64,000 bases of DNA from Musa acuminata AAA Group (Eukaryota > Streptophyta > Magnoliopsida > Zingiberales > Musaceae). The notes beneath the pieces were generated by a model that was not told the DNA's origin, made no database searches, and saw only the letters and a list, made by a program, of their open reading frames with translations. Of the stretch, positions 49,227 through 61,585 are shown piece after piece (the first letter of the stretch is position 1; each line of letters opens with the position of its first letter). The stretch lies in contig NC_088339.1 of NCBI RefSeq assembly GCF_036884655.1, positions 24,943,501 to 25,007,500 of the forward strand, written 5' to 3'. A program made the translations under genes and the position numbers.

Positions 49227-51762
49227 TCACCCACTCAAGCTGCTGTCTTCCTCGTTGCCACAGCCACAAGCTTCAACAGCTTCGCTCACGGTGAGGAAGA
49301 TCCATTCTTCTCCTATTATGTCCACCAGCCCGGCCAACTTCATCTTGTGAATCACTCGCCAGCCGGGATTCGCTATAGCTAGCTGTAACATCAAATGAAA
49401 TTTCCAAGCAAGGAGTTTAGATTGACCGATCGATTTCCAGAAAAGAAGGAATGGCTTTGTGTCCTTATCATGTCTGGCTCACCTGAACACCATTGGAGGT
49501 CAGCTTCTTGTGTATTTCTTCGACCGCAGGAATACCTGATGTGTCGATGTGCGTGACATCTGCAACCCACAATGGTCGGATTTAGATGGTCGTGTGAAGA
49601 AGAATGCGGAGAGTGAGATTTGGCGCTGTCTTTAAGCTAATCAATGAACTTACTTGACATGTCCAGGACCACGAATCTGGTCATCGTTGCATCGCATCCT
49701 CCTGTTATCCTCGCGAAGATCCTGCAGCAACATGGTTTCCGTTGTCGGGTGAGTTCAAGGCCAGGAGGGAAGCGACGGCCAACACTCCATGAACTGCTTC
49801 GCCTTACCTTTCTTTTACGGAGTTGGCATTCATGAAATGAAGGAAGGGTGAATCGATGCGAAGTATCAGTAAATTTGGTGTCTCAACAGCTGATGGGTAC
49901 TGTCTCATGCTGCAGAATATGTCTGTTCCTTGAATCCTTCCAAGCATCTCTGTTTTCGGCACAAGTGCACTAATAATTATCTTTGCAAAGGAGATGATTA
50001 CCTGGAAACAACAGAGTCATCAAATGTTCAGGTAGTGTGTCATCAGAAAGTAGCGATTGTAGTCGAAATCGAAGTCGGAATTTTGCCTGCATGTCTACTG
50101 AGGCAAAAACTAGAACAAGATTCATCTGCTGTGAACAAAGAACCAGAGAGAGATTTGCGTTCGATCAGCTCACCGCAGTCAGCAGACCAATCTCCACTGA
50201 TCCGAATAAAACACCAAGGAAAGCTCCGAGGCAAGCTAGGAAATCCATCTTATCAACCCTCCAGATCCTGCAAGCTTCTTTTATGTCGATGAGGCCCGGG
50301 AGGGCAGAGAGGATGATGGAAGCCAGTATGGTGACTGGTGTGTAGTACAATAGCTTCATCAGCAGCTGCAAGGATGCGAATACAGTGATGGCCATGACCA
50401 TGTTCGACACCGTGGTTTCACAGCCTGCGCTCACATTTACTGCGGTCCTGGAGAATGATCCTGCAACGTTTGAGGAAGAACTTGCAGTACTTACTATTAC
50501 TCTGTAAGTGCAGAATAATCTAAGCAATCTGTTTACCTGTCGCAACGTAGCAGGAAGACAAGGATCCAGCAATGTTCATGAATCCCATTGCCACCATTTC
50601 CTTGTTGCCATCCAGCTGATAGCCTCTTACTGCAGCAAATGATCTGCCTACAGCAACAGCCTCCTGCAATCTCATTTCAAGTTAAACGTGGCCATGGTGT
50701 TCAGCTGAATGATCCTTCTGAGTTCATATTTAGAGGCAGACCGTGAGGGCGATGATGGCACAAATGAGGCCAATCTTTGCTGTCTCTCCAATGAATGGAC
50801 CAGTTAGCTGTATCTGTTTGACCGAGCTCGGATTCAATCCTTCCTTAACTTGCCGTATGATCTTAACGCCATGCTTATCCGCTCTTGTCAGGTATACCAG
50901 AAGAGTTGATAGAATGACAGAGAGCAGAGGAATGATGGCAGCCAACCAGAAGAGTTTCCTTTTCCTCAAACCCTAATGACATGACACTAGTGTCTTCAGC
51001 TGATCTTTCTATCGAAATATAAGGAGGAGTAAAACTCTGCATTACTTACTATGGATCTCACGATAAGGATGAGCACGAGGAAGGAGCACCCGATGAGAAA
51101 GTTATCAGGGTTCCACTGTCACCAGCGAGACACGAAAACATATCGAGTTCGATGAGAATTCATTGCAGGATTAGAGATACTTGCATCAAAGCATGCTATG
51201 CTTACTGGTTGATGAACTGCAAACCAAACAGCCTTGATGACAGAAACAACATCAGTGTTGTTGGTGAAGTGATTGATCCCAAGGAGTCCTTTTAGTTGCT
51301 GAAGACCTATCACGATTGCAGCTCCTCCGGTGAATCCCACAATTGTGGCGTGTGAAAGAAAGTCGACGACGAAACCCAATCTGAAGAGTGATAAATCAGT
51401 TGAACAACACAGGTTTTCTACTTTACGTTAAGAATTGATTTATAGTAATTATCTAGATTGTTATGATGTTCTAGATAGTTATAGACATCTAGAAATTATA
51501 GGATAGTTCTCATGAGTAAAATGATGGAATATGATCGTTACCGCTACGTCTTATAAATAGAATATCTTGTAAGTGTTCTTGTATTATCTTTTATTTAAAT
51601 ACTACAATGGTTTTTTTGATCGAAAATATTTTTTTTAATTACATCATAGTATTTTATTTTTATCGTTTTTAGACGGTGACGAGCAAACATATATGAATAG
51701 AGAGAGATAAGAGATAAGATTAACTGATCAAGAGGGAGATAAGATTAGCCTAGTGATATTGC

Positions 51763-51799
<37 letters not shown>

Positions 51800-52607
51800 T
51801 ACCTGATACTAAATTGACAAGAAACCACTGACCTGAAAAATCCAAACGAGGCTTGGAAGATGCCAGCGAAAAAGGTAGCAGTGAGGACCAGCGATCTGTA
51901 CGTCTCAGGATGGGTGTAAGGATCCACTAGTTTCTGAGTCATGGACGACAGCAGAAGAGAGACGACGGCGACCGGTCCTATTGCTATATCTCGTGAAGTC
52001 CCCATCACAGCATAGATTAAAGGTGGCACAAAACTTGAATCTGTATTACAAGGAATAAGAATGGTGATCAAGCGTATGCTATGTGAGCTAGAGATGGCAA
52101 CTTACAAAGGCCGAACTGGGGATCGAGTTTGGCTAGATTAGCATATCCGATGCTCTGCGAAAGACGAAATGGCTTTCAGAAAACGGTAGCAGAAGTCGAA
52201 GAACGAGAAGCAGCTACGTGCACACAATTCACTATGTGAACCACCTGAGGGATGCCGAGGCTCGCGAGAGTCAGGCCAGCCATCAAGTCTCGCCTGAACG
52301 ACTTGCGATCGTAGTGCCTTCCCCAGCGAAGGATGGGAAAGAGGCCACGGAGCACCGAAACGAAGCATTTGGTCAAGGAAGATGGCCTGTTGACCTCAGC
52401 GAGAACTGCCCTCCTTACGCGCCCCGAGAGTTCTTGCCATGGAGGAGGCGGCTCCGGCGCATTCAGCACCAGCAGCGACGTCTCAGACCGAGCTGATACC
52501 TTGGAACCATGATCCGGCACAGATGCAGAGTTACCTGAAGAGGACCCCGTGGTTCCTGGGTTGAAGTGTTTGGGGAAACTCCGAGAGCTTCCTGCTCGCT
52601 GAAACAT
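49227..52607 (-). CDS. Plasma-membrane sulfate transporter (SULTR group 1/2-like, SLC26 family)
   Basis: Twelve exons on the minus strand: 52607-52245, 52154-52106, 52040-51833, 51380-51206, 51115-51050, 50972-50742, 50663-50537, 50460-50174, 50001-49808, 49721-49654, 49559-49483 and 49382-49227. All junctions are GT..AG and in phase, giving 666 residues. Landmarks: [35 protein letters not shown] (sulfate transporter signature), [20 protein letters not shown], a dozen hydrophobic segments, [19 protein letters not shown] and [14 protein letters not shown], then a C-terminal STAS domain with FVVLDMSN and THIDTSGI. The protein is an H+-coupled sulfate carrier. It most resembles SULTR2 (vascular) and SULTR1; the subgroup is not settled. 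The STAS linker after VKER is short, without the usual acidic WxxEEE stretch. Intact. Confidence 0.94.
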
Positions 52608-53464
52608 GGCAGAGATGTGAGGCTACGGAGGAGGAGGAGGAGGCGTGAGCTTGTGAGGAGTGATAAGTGAGATAGATATAGAGGAAAAGGATGGTCCCCT
52701 GGGAATTGGTGGACTGCGACGCTGCGATGTGATGGATTCTCTGGCGTCATATGAGCACAGGAGAAGATTCACTCCACAATCATTAGCATTCAGTAAAGTT
52801 CTCTTCTTTCATCCGAAGAAAAAGGCAAAAGGAACTCGATAGAGGTGGAGGAGTTATAGCACAAGCGATCAGCTCAGCTCAGAATCATCGAGTCTCGAGC
52901 TTGCAGAATTCTACTTCGCTTGATACATAGCAGAGAAGGATAAGGTAGAGATGGATGGACATCTCCTTCTCGGCAACTGTAGCGGCCATTAGAGCAGAGC
53001 CCTACATAACTGTTGCTTGAGGTTGTCCGTCTCGTGCACTTGTGCTTCTTCGGTAACACTCACTAAGACATGCACAAAACAATCCAATCCAGATTTCATT
53101 TTTGCCGTGTGTTTTGGAGATGTTGGATGAACTCTTGCATGCTTATTGACTATTTCTTGATCATGCCAATTAAGGTTTTGAATCGCTAGTGTCTGTCAGG
53201 GAATCAGAGTCGTATTTGATCCACAATAAAGGACAGTTTTCTCAGGGCGGGAACAGAAGAAATGGATAGATAGGGGGGACAGTTCTCTGTGTTCTTTGTT
53301 CGCTTGTTCTTGGCTGATCTCCATGGCCACATTCCCTGTGTTCGGATGCATGAAAGAGGGAAAGAGATTGAAATCACTGCTCGCGTGTGTGTGTGTATAT
53401 ATATATATACACACATACATATATATACATACACATACTTATATATTCATATACATACATATAC

Positions 53465-53512
<48 letters not shown>

Positions 53513-54205
53513 TTGGTCACTTCAGTGTTGGTAAAAAAAAAAAAAAAGAAAAAAAATCTCATATTTCCTAAACCATCCATTTTCCTTAGTGAAGTACGAT
53601 ATTCACATGCATTGATCAGTAATTGCCTCACCTTTTAGTATTAAAAAGAAAATCAATCATAATTACTGAGGAATTCGAATCCTAATATCATATTCGAAAT
53701 GAAGTTTTCTCTTAATTATCTTTTCTTCCTTCCTAATTAAAAATTAATGAATTTCCACGCACCCTTTTCATCAATAAATCAATCAAATGGATCTTAGCAG
53801 TGAAAGCATGGAAAGATTAAGCGATTGACATTGATTCACTTACAAAATTGTGGAAGAAATTATAGAAACGTATGATACGAAAACAGCATATCAATCAATA
53901 CTGCCAGCATTCTTGACATGCATGTTTTTTCTGTCCAAAAGTCATAACAGCTAATAATAAGTGCATTCCAATTTGGAATCCTTTGCACCAATCCAACCAG
54001 TCAAGATTTCCAGATCCAAACAATCCTTTTATACATACCTCACGCTGGATGACAGACTTTACAAGCTCCTATATCCCTTGTCCTCATCTCCTCCTCCTCC
54101 TCTCTGTCTCTCTATAGACACACATATATATATAAACCCTAATCTCTTACATGCTGTATTGACAGCGCCTGGGAGCCACCGCTCATCTTTGTCCTGCGGT
54201 CTGCA
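52608..54205. other. Divergent intergenic region between SULTR and LTPG genes
   Basis: Holds both promoters. A complex microsatellite at 53386-53508 goes from (GT)n through TATATACACA-type repeats to (AT)n. A poly-A stretch is at 53533-53557. A TATATATATAAACC motif at about 54124-54137 lies 70-80 bp upstream of the LTPG ATG and could be its TATA box. No gene recognised. Confidence 0.5.
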
Positions 54206-55129
54206 ATGGCTAGGGTGGCGTTGGTCGCTGGCTTGATGGCCGTCTATGCCTTGTCGGTCTCCGCCGCGGTTGCTGCTCCGCCACCCGCCGACTGCTCCAA
54301 CGTCGTCACTAGTCTGTTGGATTGCTTGCCCTACGTGACCAATGGCAGCGACACCGCCAGCCCCAGCAAGGCGTGCTGTGCCGGTGTTGCCACTGTCGTT
54401 ACCCAGAGTCCGGTGTGCATCTGCCAGTCGCTGGACGAGGCTTCCAATCTCGGCATCGCCCTCAATATTACGCGTGTTGTTGGCCTCCCCGTCGCTTGCT
54501 CCGTGCGGGCGCCCAAAGTTCATTGCGATGGTATGTTCGTCTGATGCTCTCATGGAAATCATATCTGTGCTTGATCTTAAATTCTTCCTTATTGTTTGAA
54601 GAAGACCTGATGGTGTGCCATGCAATCTTGCTTCCTTTTGCATGTGTTAATTGTTATTCTGATCATTTGGCTTCATTGAAATCGCAGCTGCAAGTCCTCC
54701 GGGTGGTTCTCCACGTAAGTTATCTTCCCATTCTCATGTAGAGAACAATGATCGATTGCTCTACGAACATGAATTCTAACGAGTTCTCATTGCACTCGAC
54801 AACGTGATTCTAATCTTCGTTGATCAGGTGCTGCACCCACACATCCATCGCCAGGTCCATCACCATCACCATCAGGACCACTGCCATCTCCAGGTTTGTC
54901 ACCGCATCCGGCGCCAACTACACCGCCCTCGCCACCTTCACCGCCGCTCCCAACGCCAGAACCTCCTGCGTCTCCAGCAACTCCACCGCCAAGCACGTCA
55001 GTTGAACTTTCTCCGGCTCCGGCCGCCGATGGAGCGCCGGAGGAAGCCCCGTCATCTGATGCGCCAACGCTCACATCTCTTCCCTTCGTCCTTGCTTGCT
55101 GTCTTCTCTGGCTTTATCTGCTGGTTTAG
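54206..55129 (+). CDS. Non-specific lipid transfer protein, GPI-anchored (LTPG-like)
   Basis: Exons 54206-54530, 54688-54714 and 54828-55129 join in phase to encode 217 residues. A signal peptide (about 1-23, MARVALVAGLMAVYALSVSA) precedes an eight-cysteine motif with spacing C30-x9-C40-x16-CC57/58-x12-C71-x-C73-x24-C98-x8-C107. A long Pro/Ser/Thr-rich, arabinogalactan-like stretch follows (about 110-195). A C-terminal hydrophobic tail (LTSLPFVLACCLLWLYLLV) after a small-residue region fits GPI anchoring. Such proteins bind lipids at the outer plasma membrane or wall and help export cuticular lipids. The tiny 27-bp second exon encodes part of the linker. Intact. Confidence 0.93.
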
Positions 55130-55764
55130 ACTAGTATGACGTCTGGGTCTCAAGTCTCTGATTCCAAGTTCTTTCTCGAGCTTGTTTGTTGTTAGATTTC
55201 TAGTTGTTGTTAGTTTTAGATCATCAAGCATTTCATGAGTTTTTGTTTGTGTAATAACGGGTGAGAGGATCTCTCATCTCCTACAAAATAAATATATCTT
55301 TGTTATTTCTTATTATTTGGGTTCAATAACAATATTTTGATTTCAATGAGGACATTAAATTGATCCGATAGTTAAGAGGAACCTTAACTCGTCCGAGTCC
55401 TGCACTCGCTTTCACGAAAACTCCGATCCCACGACTCGGACGATCTCCGTATGACGACGGTATGCTTACCCCATGTCGCCCTGGCCGTGGCCCGCCATCT
55501 CATATACCCTATATTAGTCGGATCCCGTGACGGTCTCTAAACTTACCTCACCGCTTTTGGGCCCGACACGTCGTCAATTTTTGAAACTTCCTCATTCTCA
55601 ACACTGCAAAAGCCACCTCCTTTTCTTATCGCGAGTGACCGCCACCCTTCCCTCGAACACCTTTGCCTCTGCTTCGTAGGGTCCCCTCGCTGGTTCTCGT
55701 TTCTTTGCTCTGCTCTCCACCACTGCGGCGATGGCCAAGCCTCCTGATCTCCGCGGCCGCTGCC
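55130..55764. other. Intergenic and promoter of the Ole e 1-like pseudogene
   Basis: LTPG 3' UTR to about 55300, then a GC-rich region leading to the Ole e 1-like exon. An ATG at 55731 (MAKPPD...) lies in another frame and resembles usual family N-termini (MAK..). It may be the ancestral start, now out of frame with the exon body. Confidence 0.45.
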
Positions 55765-55920
55765 ATGTTGGTGGTGGCGTGCGTCCTCGCGGCGCTGGCC
55801 CTTGCCGAGCGCGACGTCGCCGGCGTCAAGCGGGGGTTCGTCGCCCAGGGCCGCGTCTTCCGCGACACCTGTTGTGCCGGGTTCGAGACGTCGACGTCAA
55901 CCTACATCAGAGGTGAGGGT

Positions 55921-56255
55921 TGTTGGAATTAAACTTGTTCAAGTGTCATAAAAAGGTTCATTGCATCAAGTGGGAGAATCATTACAACAAGAAGAGAATT
56001 AAAAGTCTATAGAAGGATAAGCCAAATTGGTTATTGGTTCTTGAAAGGGTTTCTTGAAAGAGAATGATTCATCTTGAATACAATTAATATAATGTATCTT
56101 TGGAGACTATATAAACCCCATATGTTGGGTCATGAGTGTAATAGAGTTTCTGAAATTTGTAAAGAGTTTTTCTTGAGAGAAATATAGAAGATTGAAGCTT
56201 GTCGTACTCTTCCTCTATTTGATAACTCCATCCCCTCTTCCTATCAAGTTCAACA
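55921..56255 (+). repeat. 5' LTR of the copia element
   Basis: 335 bp, TG...CA ends, with TATATAAACCCC at 56108-56119 as the likely LTR promoter TATA box. By eye it differs from the 3' LTR by two substitutions and a 1-bp indel, all near positions 74-110. Confidence 0.95.
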
Positions 56256-59222
56256 TTTGGTATCAGAGCATAGGTTAAGCTATGACTTCTTCCTTGAGTG
56301 TCATCCAACTCCAGATCCCCAGATTGACAAAAGAAAATTATGACATATGGTGCATCAAATGAAGGTTCTTCTAGGCTCCCAAGATGTATGAGAGTTTGTA
56401 GAAGATGGATTTGCTGAACCAAGTCCAGCAGAAGAAGGAGCAATGAATGCAGAATGAAGAAAACAACTCAAAGAAAGAAGGAAGAAGGAGAAAAAGACTT
56501 TGTTCACAATCTACCAAGGGCTTGATGATACAATGTTCGAGATCATCGCTCCAGCAAATACTTCAAAGGAGACTTGGGAAATGCTTCAAAAAGCATTCGG
56601 TGGTGTTGATAAGGTAAAGAAACTTCGTCTACAAGTTTTACGAGCCGAGTTTGAGAAATTACAACAAGGTACTTCTGAAACTATTTCTGATTACTTCTCA
56701 AAAATCATTTCTATTGTTCATCAAATGAGACGAAATGGTGAACAAGTAAATGATCAGAGAGTAATAGAAAAAATATTGAGATCTCTAGATCCGAAATTTG
56801 ATTTTATTGCTGTTGCGATTGAAGAATCTAAAGATTTGGAAAAAATGTCTTTAGAAGAACTTATGGGTTCCCTTCAAGTTCATGAACAAAGGATTACAAA
56901 AAGAGGAGAAGAGAAAACTATGGAGCAAGCACTACAAACTAAGTTTGCTCTTGAAAATAAAAGAGAATCAAATTCTCAAAGAGGACGAGGAGGCAGAAAT
57001 CAGACCAATCAAGAATCTCCAAACAGTGAAGATGTTGGAGAAAATTATAGCCAAAGAGGCCGAGGTTATGGTCAAAGACGTGACCGAGGCCGTGGACGTG
57101 GCAGAAACTCTAAAAGGTCTGAAATACAATGCTATGTTTGCAAAAGGTATGGACATTACTCTTATGAATGTTATTATAATCCTAACAATCAAGGTGATAA
57201 GGCAAATTTTGTTGAGGAAGAAAAGAAGAAAAATCAAGTTTTGCTAATGAGTTATGAAAATTTGAAAAATGATCGGTCTATGACATGGTATCTAGATACA
57301 GGAGCCTCAAATCACATGTGTGGCATCAAAGAGCTATTTTCAGAAATGGATACAAGTTATTCCGGGAATATTACATTTGGTGATTTGTCTCAAAGACCAG
57401 TAAGAGGCAAAGGTAAAATTCTCCTTGAACTTAATAATGGCAAGGAATTATGCATTTCAGATGTTTATTATGTTCCTGATATGAAAAATAATATTCTAAG
57501 CTTGGGACATTTACTTGAAAAAGGTTATGATATTGAGATGAAAGATATGGCTCTCTCAATTCGTGACAAGAATAAAACATTGATATCACATGTGAAAATG
57601 GCAAGGAATAGAATGTTTCCTCTACATTTGAGTATTTTTGATCAATCAAATTGTTTTAAAGCTGATATTGAGGATATTTCTACACTTTGGCATCTTAGAT
57701 ATGCTCATTTAAATTTTGAGGCTTTGAAACTTCTAGAAAAGTATAATATGGTGACAGGAATGCCAAAAATTGATCACCCAGCAAAACTATGTGAAGTATG
57801 TGTCATGAGTAAACAAGAAATAAAGCCTTTCAAAGTGAGAAGAACAAAAAGAGCATGACATCGACTCGATCTGGTGCACTCGGATGTTTGTGGCCCTATC
57901 AATCCAGTAACACTTGGAGGAAGCAGGTATTTTCTTACATTTATTGATGATCATAGTGGCAAAACTTGGATTTACATGTTAAAAGAAAAGAAATAAGTTT
58001 TAAGCAAATTCAAAGAATTTAAGGATTTGATTGAAAGACAAAGTTGTTGTAAGATTAAATGTTTAAGAACAGATAGAGGTGGTGAATATATATCAAATGA
58101 ATTTGAAAGTTTTTGTAGAAATAATGGAATTCTACATCAATTCACCATGCCATACACACCTCAACAAAATGGTGTCTCAGAATGAAAAAATAGGACTATC
58201 CTTAATATGGTCCGATGCATGTTAAAGGAAAGAAAAATTCCGAAAGAATTTTGGGGTGATGTTGTTGCTTGTGCAGTTTATTTGCTTAACAGGTTTCCGA
58301 CAAAGCGAATTGGTAATGTTACACCAGAAAAAGCATGGAGCTTACAAAAACCAAGAGTTGATCACTTAAGGATTTTTGGAAGTGTTGCATTTGCTAAGAT
58401 ATCAGAAGAAAAGAGAACAAAATTGGAGGATAAAAGTCAGAAATGCATTTTGCTAGGTTATCCAGAAAATTCCAGTGGTTACAAACTCTACAATCCTATT
58501 ACAAATAAAGTTGTGATGTCAAGAGATGTTGAGTTTAATGAACAACATATTTGGAACTGGAAAAGTGATGAGCAGCATAAGAAAGCTGTAGTTTCAGAAG
58601 AAGATGATATAATACAAGCAAGCACCGAAGTTGCTTTGCCAGAATCATCACCTAGATCAGCTAGGTCACATGATTCAAGAAGTCCAATTATAAGAAGGAC
58701 AAGACCGATTCAGGACCTATATGAAGTAATTCGAAGGATTGATACTAACAATGATGAACTTTCATTATTTTGTCTTTTTGCAGGATATGATCCATTAACC
58801 TTCGAAGAAGCTTATAGAGATGAAAAATAGCGACAAGCTATGAATGAAGAGATTCATGCAATTAACAAAAATAATACATGGGAGTTTACTACACTTCCAG
58901 AAGACCACCAAGCTATCGGTGTTAAGTGGATCTTCAAAACAAAAAGAAATGCAAAAGGAGATGTGGAGAAATACAAGGCCAGATTGGTTGCGAAGGGATA
59001 TAAACAACAATATGGGATTGATTATGAAGAAGTATTTGCGCTAGTTGCTCGATTGGAGACAGTAAGATTACTTATCTCTCTAGCAGCTCAAATGAAATGG
59101 AAGATTTTACAAATGGATGTCAAATCAGCATTTCTTAATGGAGTTCTTGAAGAAGAGGTATATATTCAACAACTTCGAAGGAAACTTGACATGCTGGATG
59201 GAACAAGTTTAAGAGGGGAGAA

Positions 59223-59558
59223 TGTTGGAATTAAACTTGTTCAAGTGTCATAAAAAGGTTCATTGCATCAAGTGGGAGAATCATTACAACAAGAAGAAGA
59301 ATTAAAAGTCTATAGAAGGATAAGTCACATTGGTTATTGGTTCTTGAAAGGGTTTCTTGAAAGAGAATGATTCATCTTGAATACAATTAATATAATGTAT
59401 CTTTGGAGACTATATAAACCCCATATGTTGGGTCATGAGTGTAATAGAGTTTCTGAAATTTGTAAAGAGTTTTTCTTGAGAGAAATATAGAAGATTGAAG
59501 CTTGTCGTACTCTTCCTCTATTTGATAACTCCATCCCCTCTTCCTATCAAGTTCAACA
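59223..59558 (+). repeat. 3' LTR of the copia element
   Basis: 336 bp, nearly identical to the 5' LTR. It is preceded directly by the polypurine tract and followed by the AGGGT target-site duplication. Confidence 0.95.
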
Positions 59559-59563
59559 AGGGT

Positions 59564-61585
59564 TTCGCCTTTTGTTGGATTTTAGGCCGTCAATCTATAT
59601 TACTTCGTGATCGGCATGCCAACTGTAGATGTGATATGGGAAGGAATTGTGGGGAAGGCCTCAAAATAGGTTCTTGCTCGACGATGAGGGGTGTGGAATT
59701 CCGTAAGAATCATACTAGGAAGTTCAATTCTTGATGTCAGCCAGGGAATTGCGTTCCTTAGCGATAGATCTTTCAGAAACTTCACGGTGAAAGAAGAAGT
59801 AAGATTGAATGCATTCTTTTGAATTCGGTAGGAGATTGTGGAATTAGTTGAGCGGCAGATCTAGAAAAGAAGGTGCTTTTTTTCATAGATGTCATGCATG
59901 CAAAGATTTGCAATGCCATACAAGTAAAAATAGACTGAAGTTGACTGGTAGAAGGATTGGTATATGAGTGAACAAATATCTTATTTTTTTTCATGATATA
60001 TCATCTTTTACTTATTTGTTTGAGACAATGTTGTTTCGACACATTCTTTTTTCTAATATCTGAGGCGATAGACCATACATGTTCATATATGTATATAAAT
60101 ATGTTATAGCCTGTGATTTTGTTATTTAGCCAATGTTTTATATGGTAAACTTGGCGCTTGATTTGGAAAAGGGTAAGGGACCAAGCTCAAGTTAGAAAGC
60201 ACAAATACATATATAGTCTAAAGATAGATAATATTTTGTCAACAGCTAAGCCACAAAAATATACACTATCTACTGGAAAAACAATAAACACCATATCTCC
60301 TTAGTATACAGTTATTCTTTTATAGATTCAAAATGTTTATTTTTTATTGTATGTAAAGCAGAAAATGCTTGAGGTAATTATTGATGTTTGTTACCATGTC
60401 AAAAATGCTTCCTGGATTGTTTAAATGCACCAAAAGTACAATAAGGGAGATAAAAGTTAGAGCTTAGGAAAAGTTCATACTTTTGTAAGTACATAAAATT
60501 TTCATGAAACGGGGTCAATCACCTTTGATATATGCACGCCAATATCTTCCGATACTTATGTATTCAGATTAATTACAACCAAGCTATTTGCTAAACGTGT
60601 AATGTTCTTGTGATGGGAAGGCTTCCTTCAGAGGAATATTAAGGGTGGGAAGGCTGGTTAAATTGTTTGAGTCAAGTCATTTGATAGATACTAAGAGTTG
60701 TTGGAGTTGAATGAGGGCAAGAGATGCAGAAGAGATTAGTTGTGATGGTAACAAGGGATTGATATATGAAGACATTACATTACTGATGGTGGGTGGGAAG
60801 AATTACAGACAACTTGGACAGAAACAGCAGAATGTTATGGAGTATACTGTTGATTAATAGAAAAAAAAAAATAGTCGGAAGAAAGAAGAGTGAGGCGTTG
60901 GATTGTAGTGAAGCTTCAGGAGCAGCCTTGTTTCACTTGAACAAGAACTTCACTTTGGCCATCACAAATTTCTCATGTCGTTTGGATGTAAATTGTCATG
61001 TACATATGTATTTGTAATTGTAAATATGTCTGAAATTGTGATTTTATGGGGAACATTAGTTTTCATGATAAATTGATGGTTCTGCCGTAGATGGTACTAA
61101 AATTGTTTAATTATCGTGTTTGTGCCTAAATTACCTAAAACAGAAAAGAATAGAAATACATTCATTGTTCATCCTTTTTCTGTGCATCATTTCTTCAATT
61201 TCTGTGGCTCCAATGAACACCATGGTGAAAGTATGTCAAACAAAGTGAAGGCTGTTTAGTTTGCATCCAATTTTGGCATTGCCAATAAGTTAAATGTAAA
61301 GTTATTTTAGTGCCCATGTTCTCTGATCTGAGAGTAATTAAATCATGATGTTGATTAAAGCTTCTCTAATTGATGAACATGCACAAAGTCTTTGAATTTT
61401 TGTATGGTTGATCTTCAGTCACTAGATATTGCTCAAGATGCAGTTATATGGATTTTGTTCATATCTTTTCACATTGGCTTTGGAACGGGGGTGAGTTTCT
61501 GCCCCTCTATGACAATATCTGCCACCGCAGCTCTGCTCTTTGTGATTTTGGTTTCAGTATGGTGAAACCATTTTGTTCTCTGCAG
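59564..61585. other. Remaining part of the Ole e 1-like intron
   Basis: About 2 kb of AT-rich sequence between the copia element and exon 2 of the pseudogene. No further transposon or gene recognised. Confidence 0.5.

Larger units (their letters stand above)
55921..59558 (+). mobile_element. Ty1/copia LTR retrotransposon, recent but internally deleted
   Basis: 5' LTR 55921-56255 and 3' LTR 59223-59558 begin TGTTGGAATT and end TTCAACA. Target-site duplication AGGGT is at 55916-55920 and 59559-59563. The primer binding site TGGTATCAGAGC (tRNA-Met) is at 56258-56269, and the polypurine tract AAGAGGGGAGAA at 59211-59222. One frame (from 56500) carries Gag, the zinc knuckle CYVCKRYGHYSYEC, protease WYLDTGASNHMCG, GAG-pre-integrase LWHLRYAHLNFEAL, integrase (LVHSDVCGPI, FIDDHSG, YTPQQNGVSE) and the start of RT ([31 protein letters not shown]). 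Stops interrupt that frame at 57856, 57994, 58183 and 58828. RT breaks off after EEEVYIQQ and joins [10 protein letters not shown], the end of RNase H, so the RT catalytic YVDD region and most of RNase H are missing. Confidence 0.96.

Noticed and set aside
53386..53560. ORFs of repeated Tyr/Ile/His in both strands
   Set aside because: Translations of TATATACACA-type microsatellite.
56882..57247. Overlapping 121-aa ORF inside the copia gag region
   Set aside because: Shadow frame of the Gag/zinc-knuckle coding sequence.
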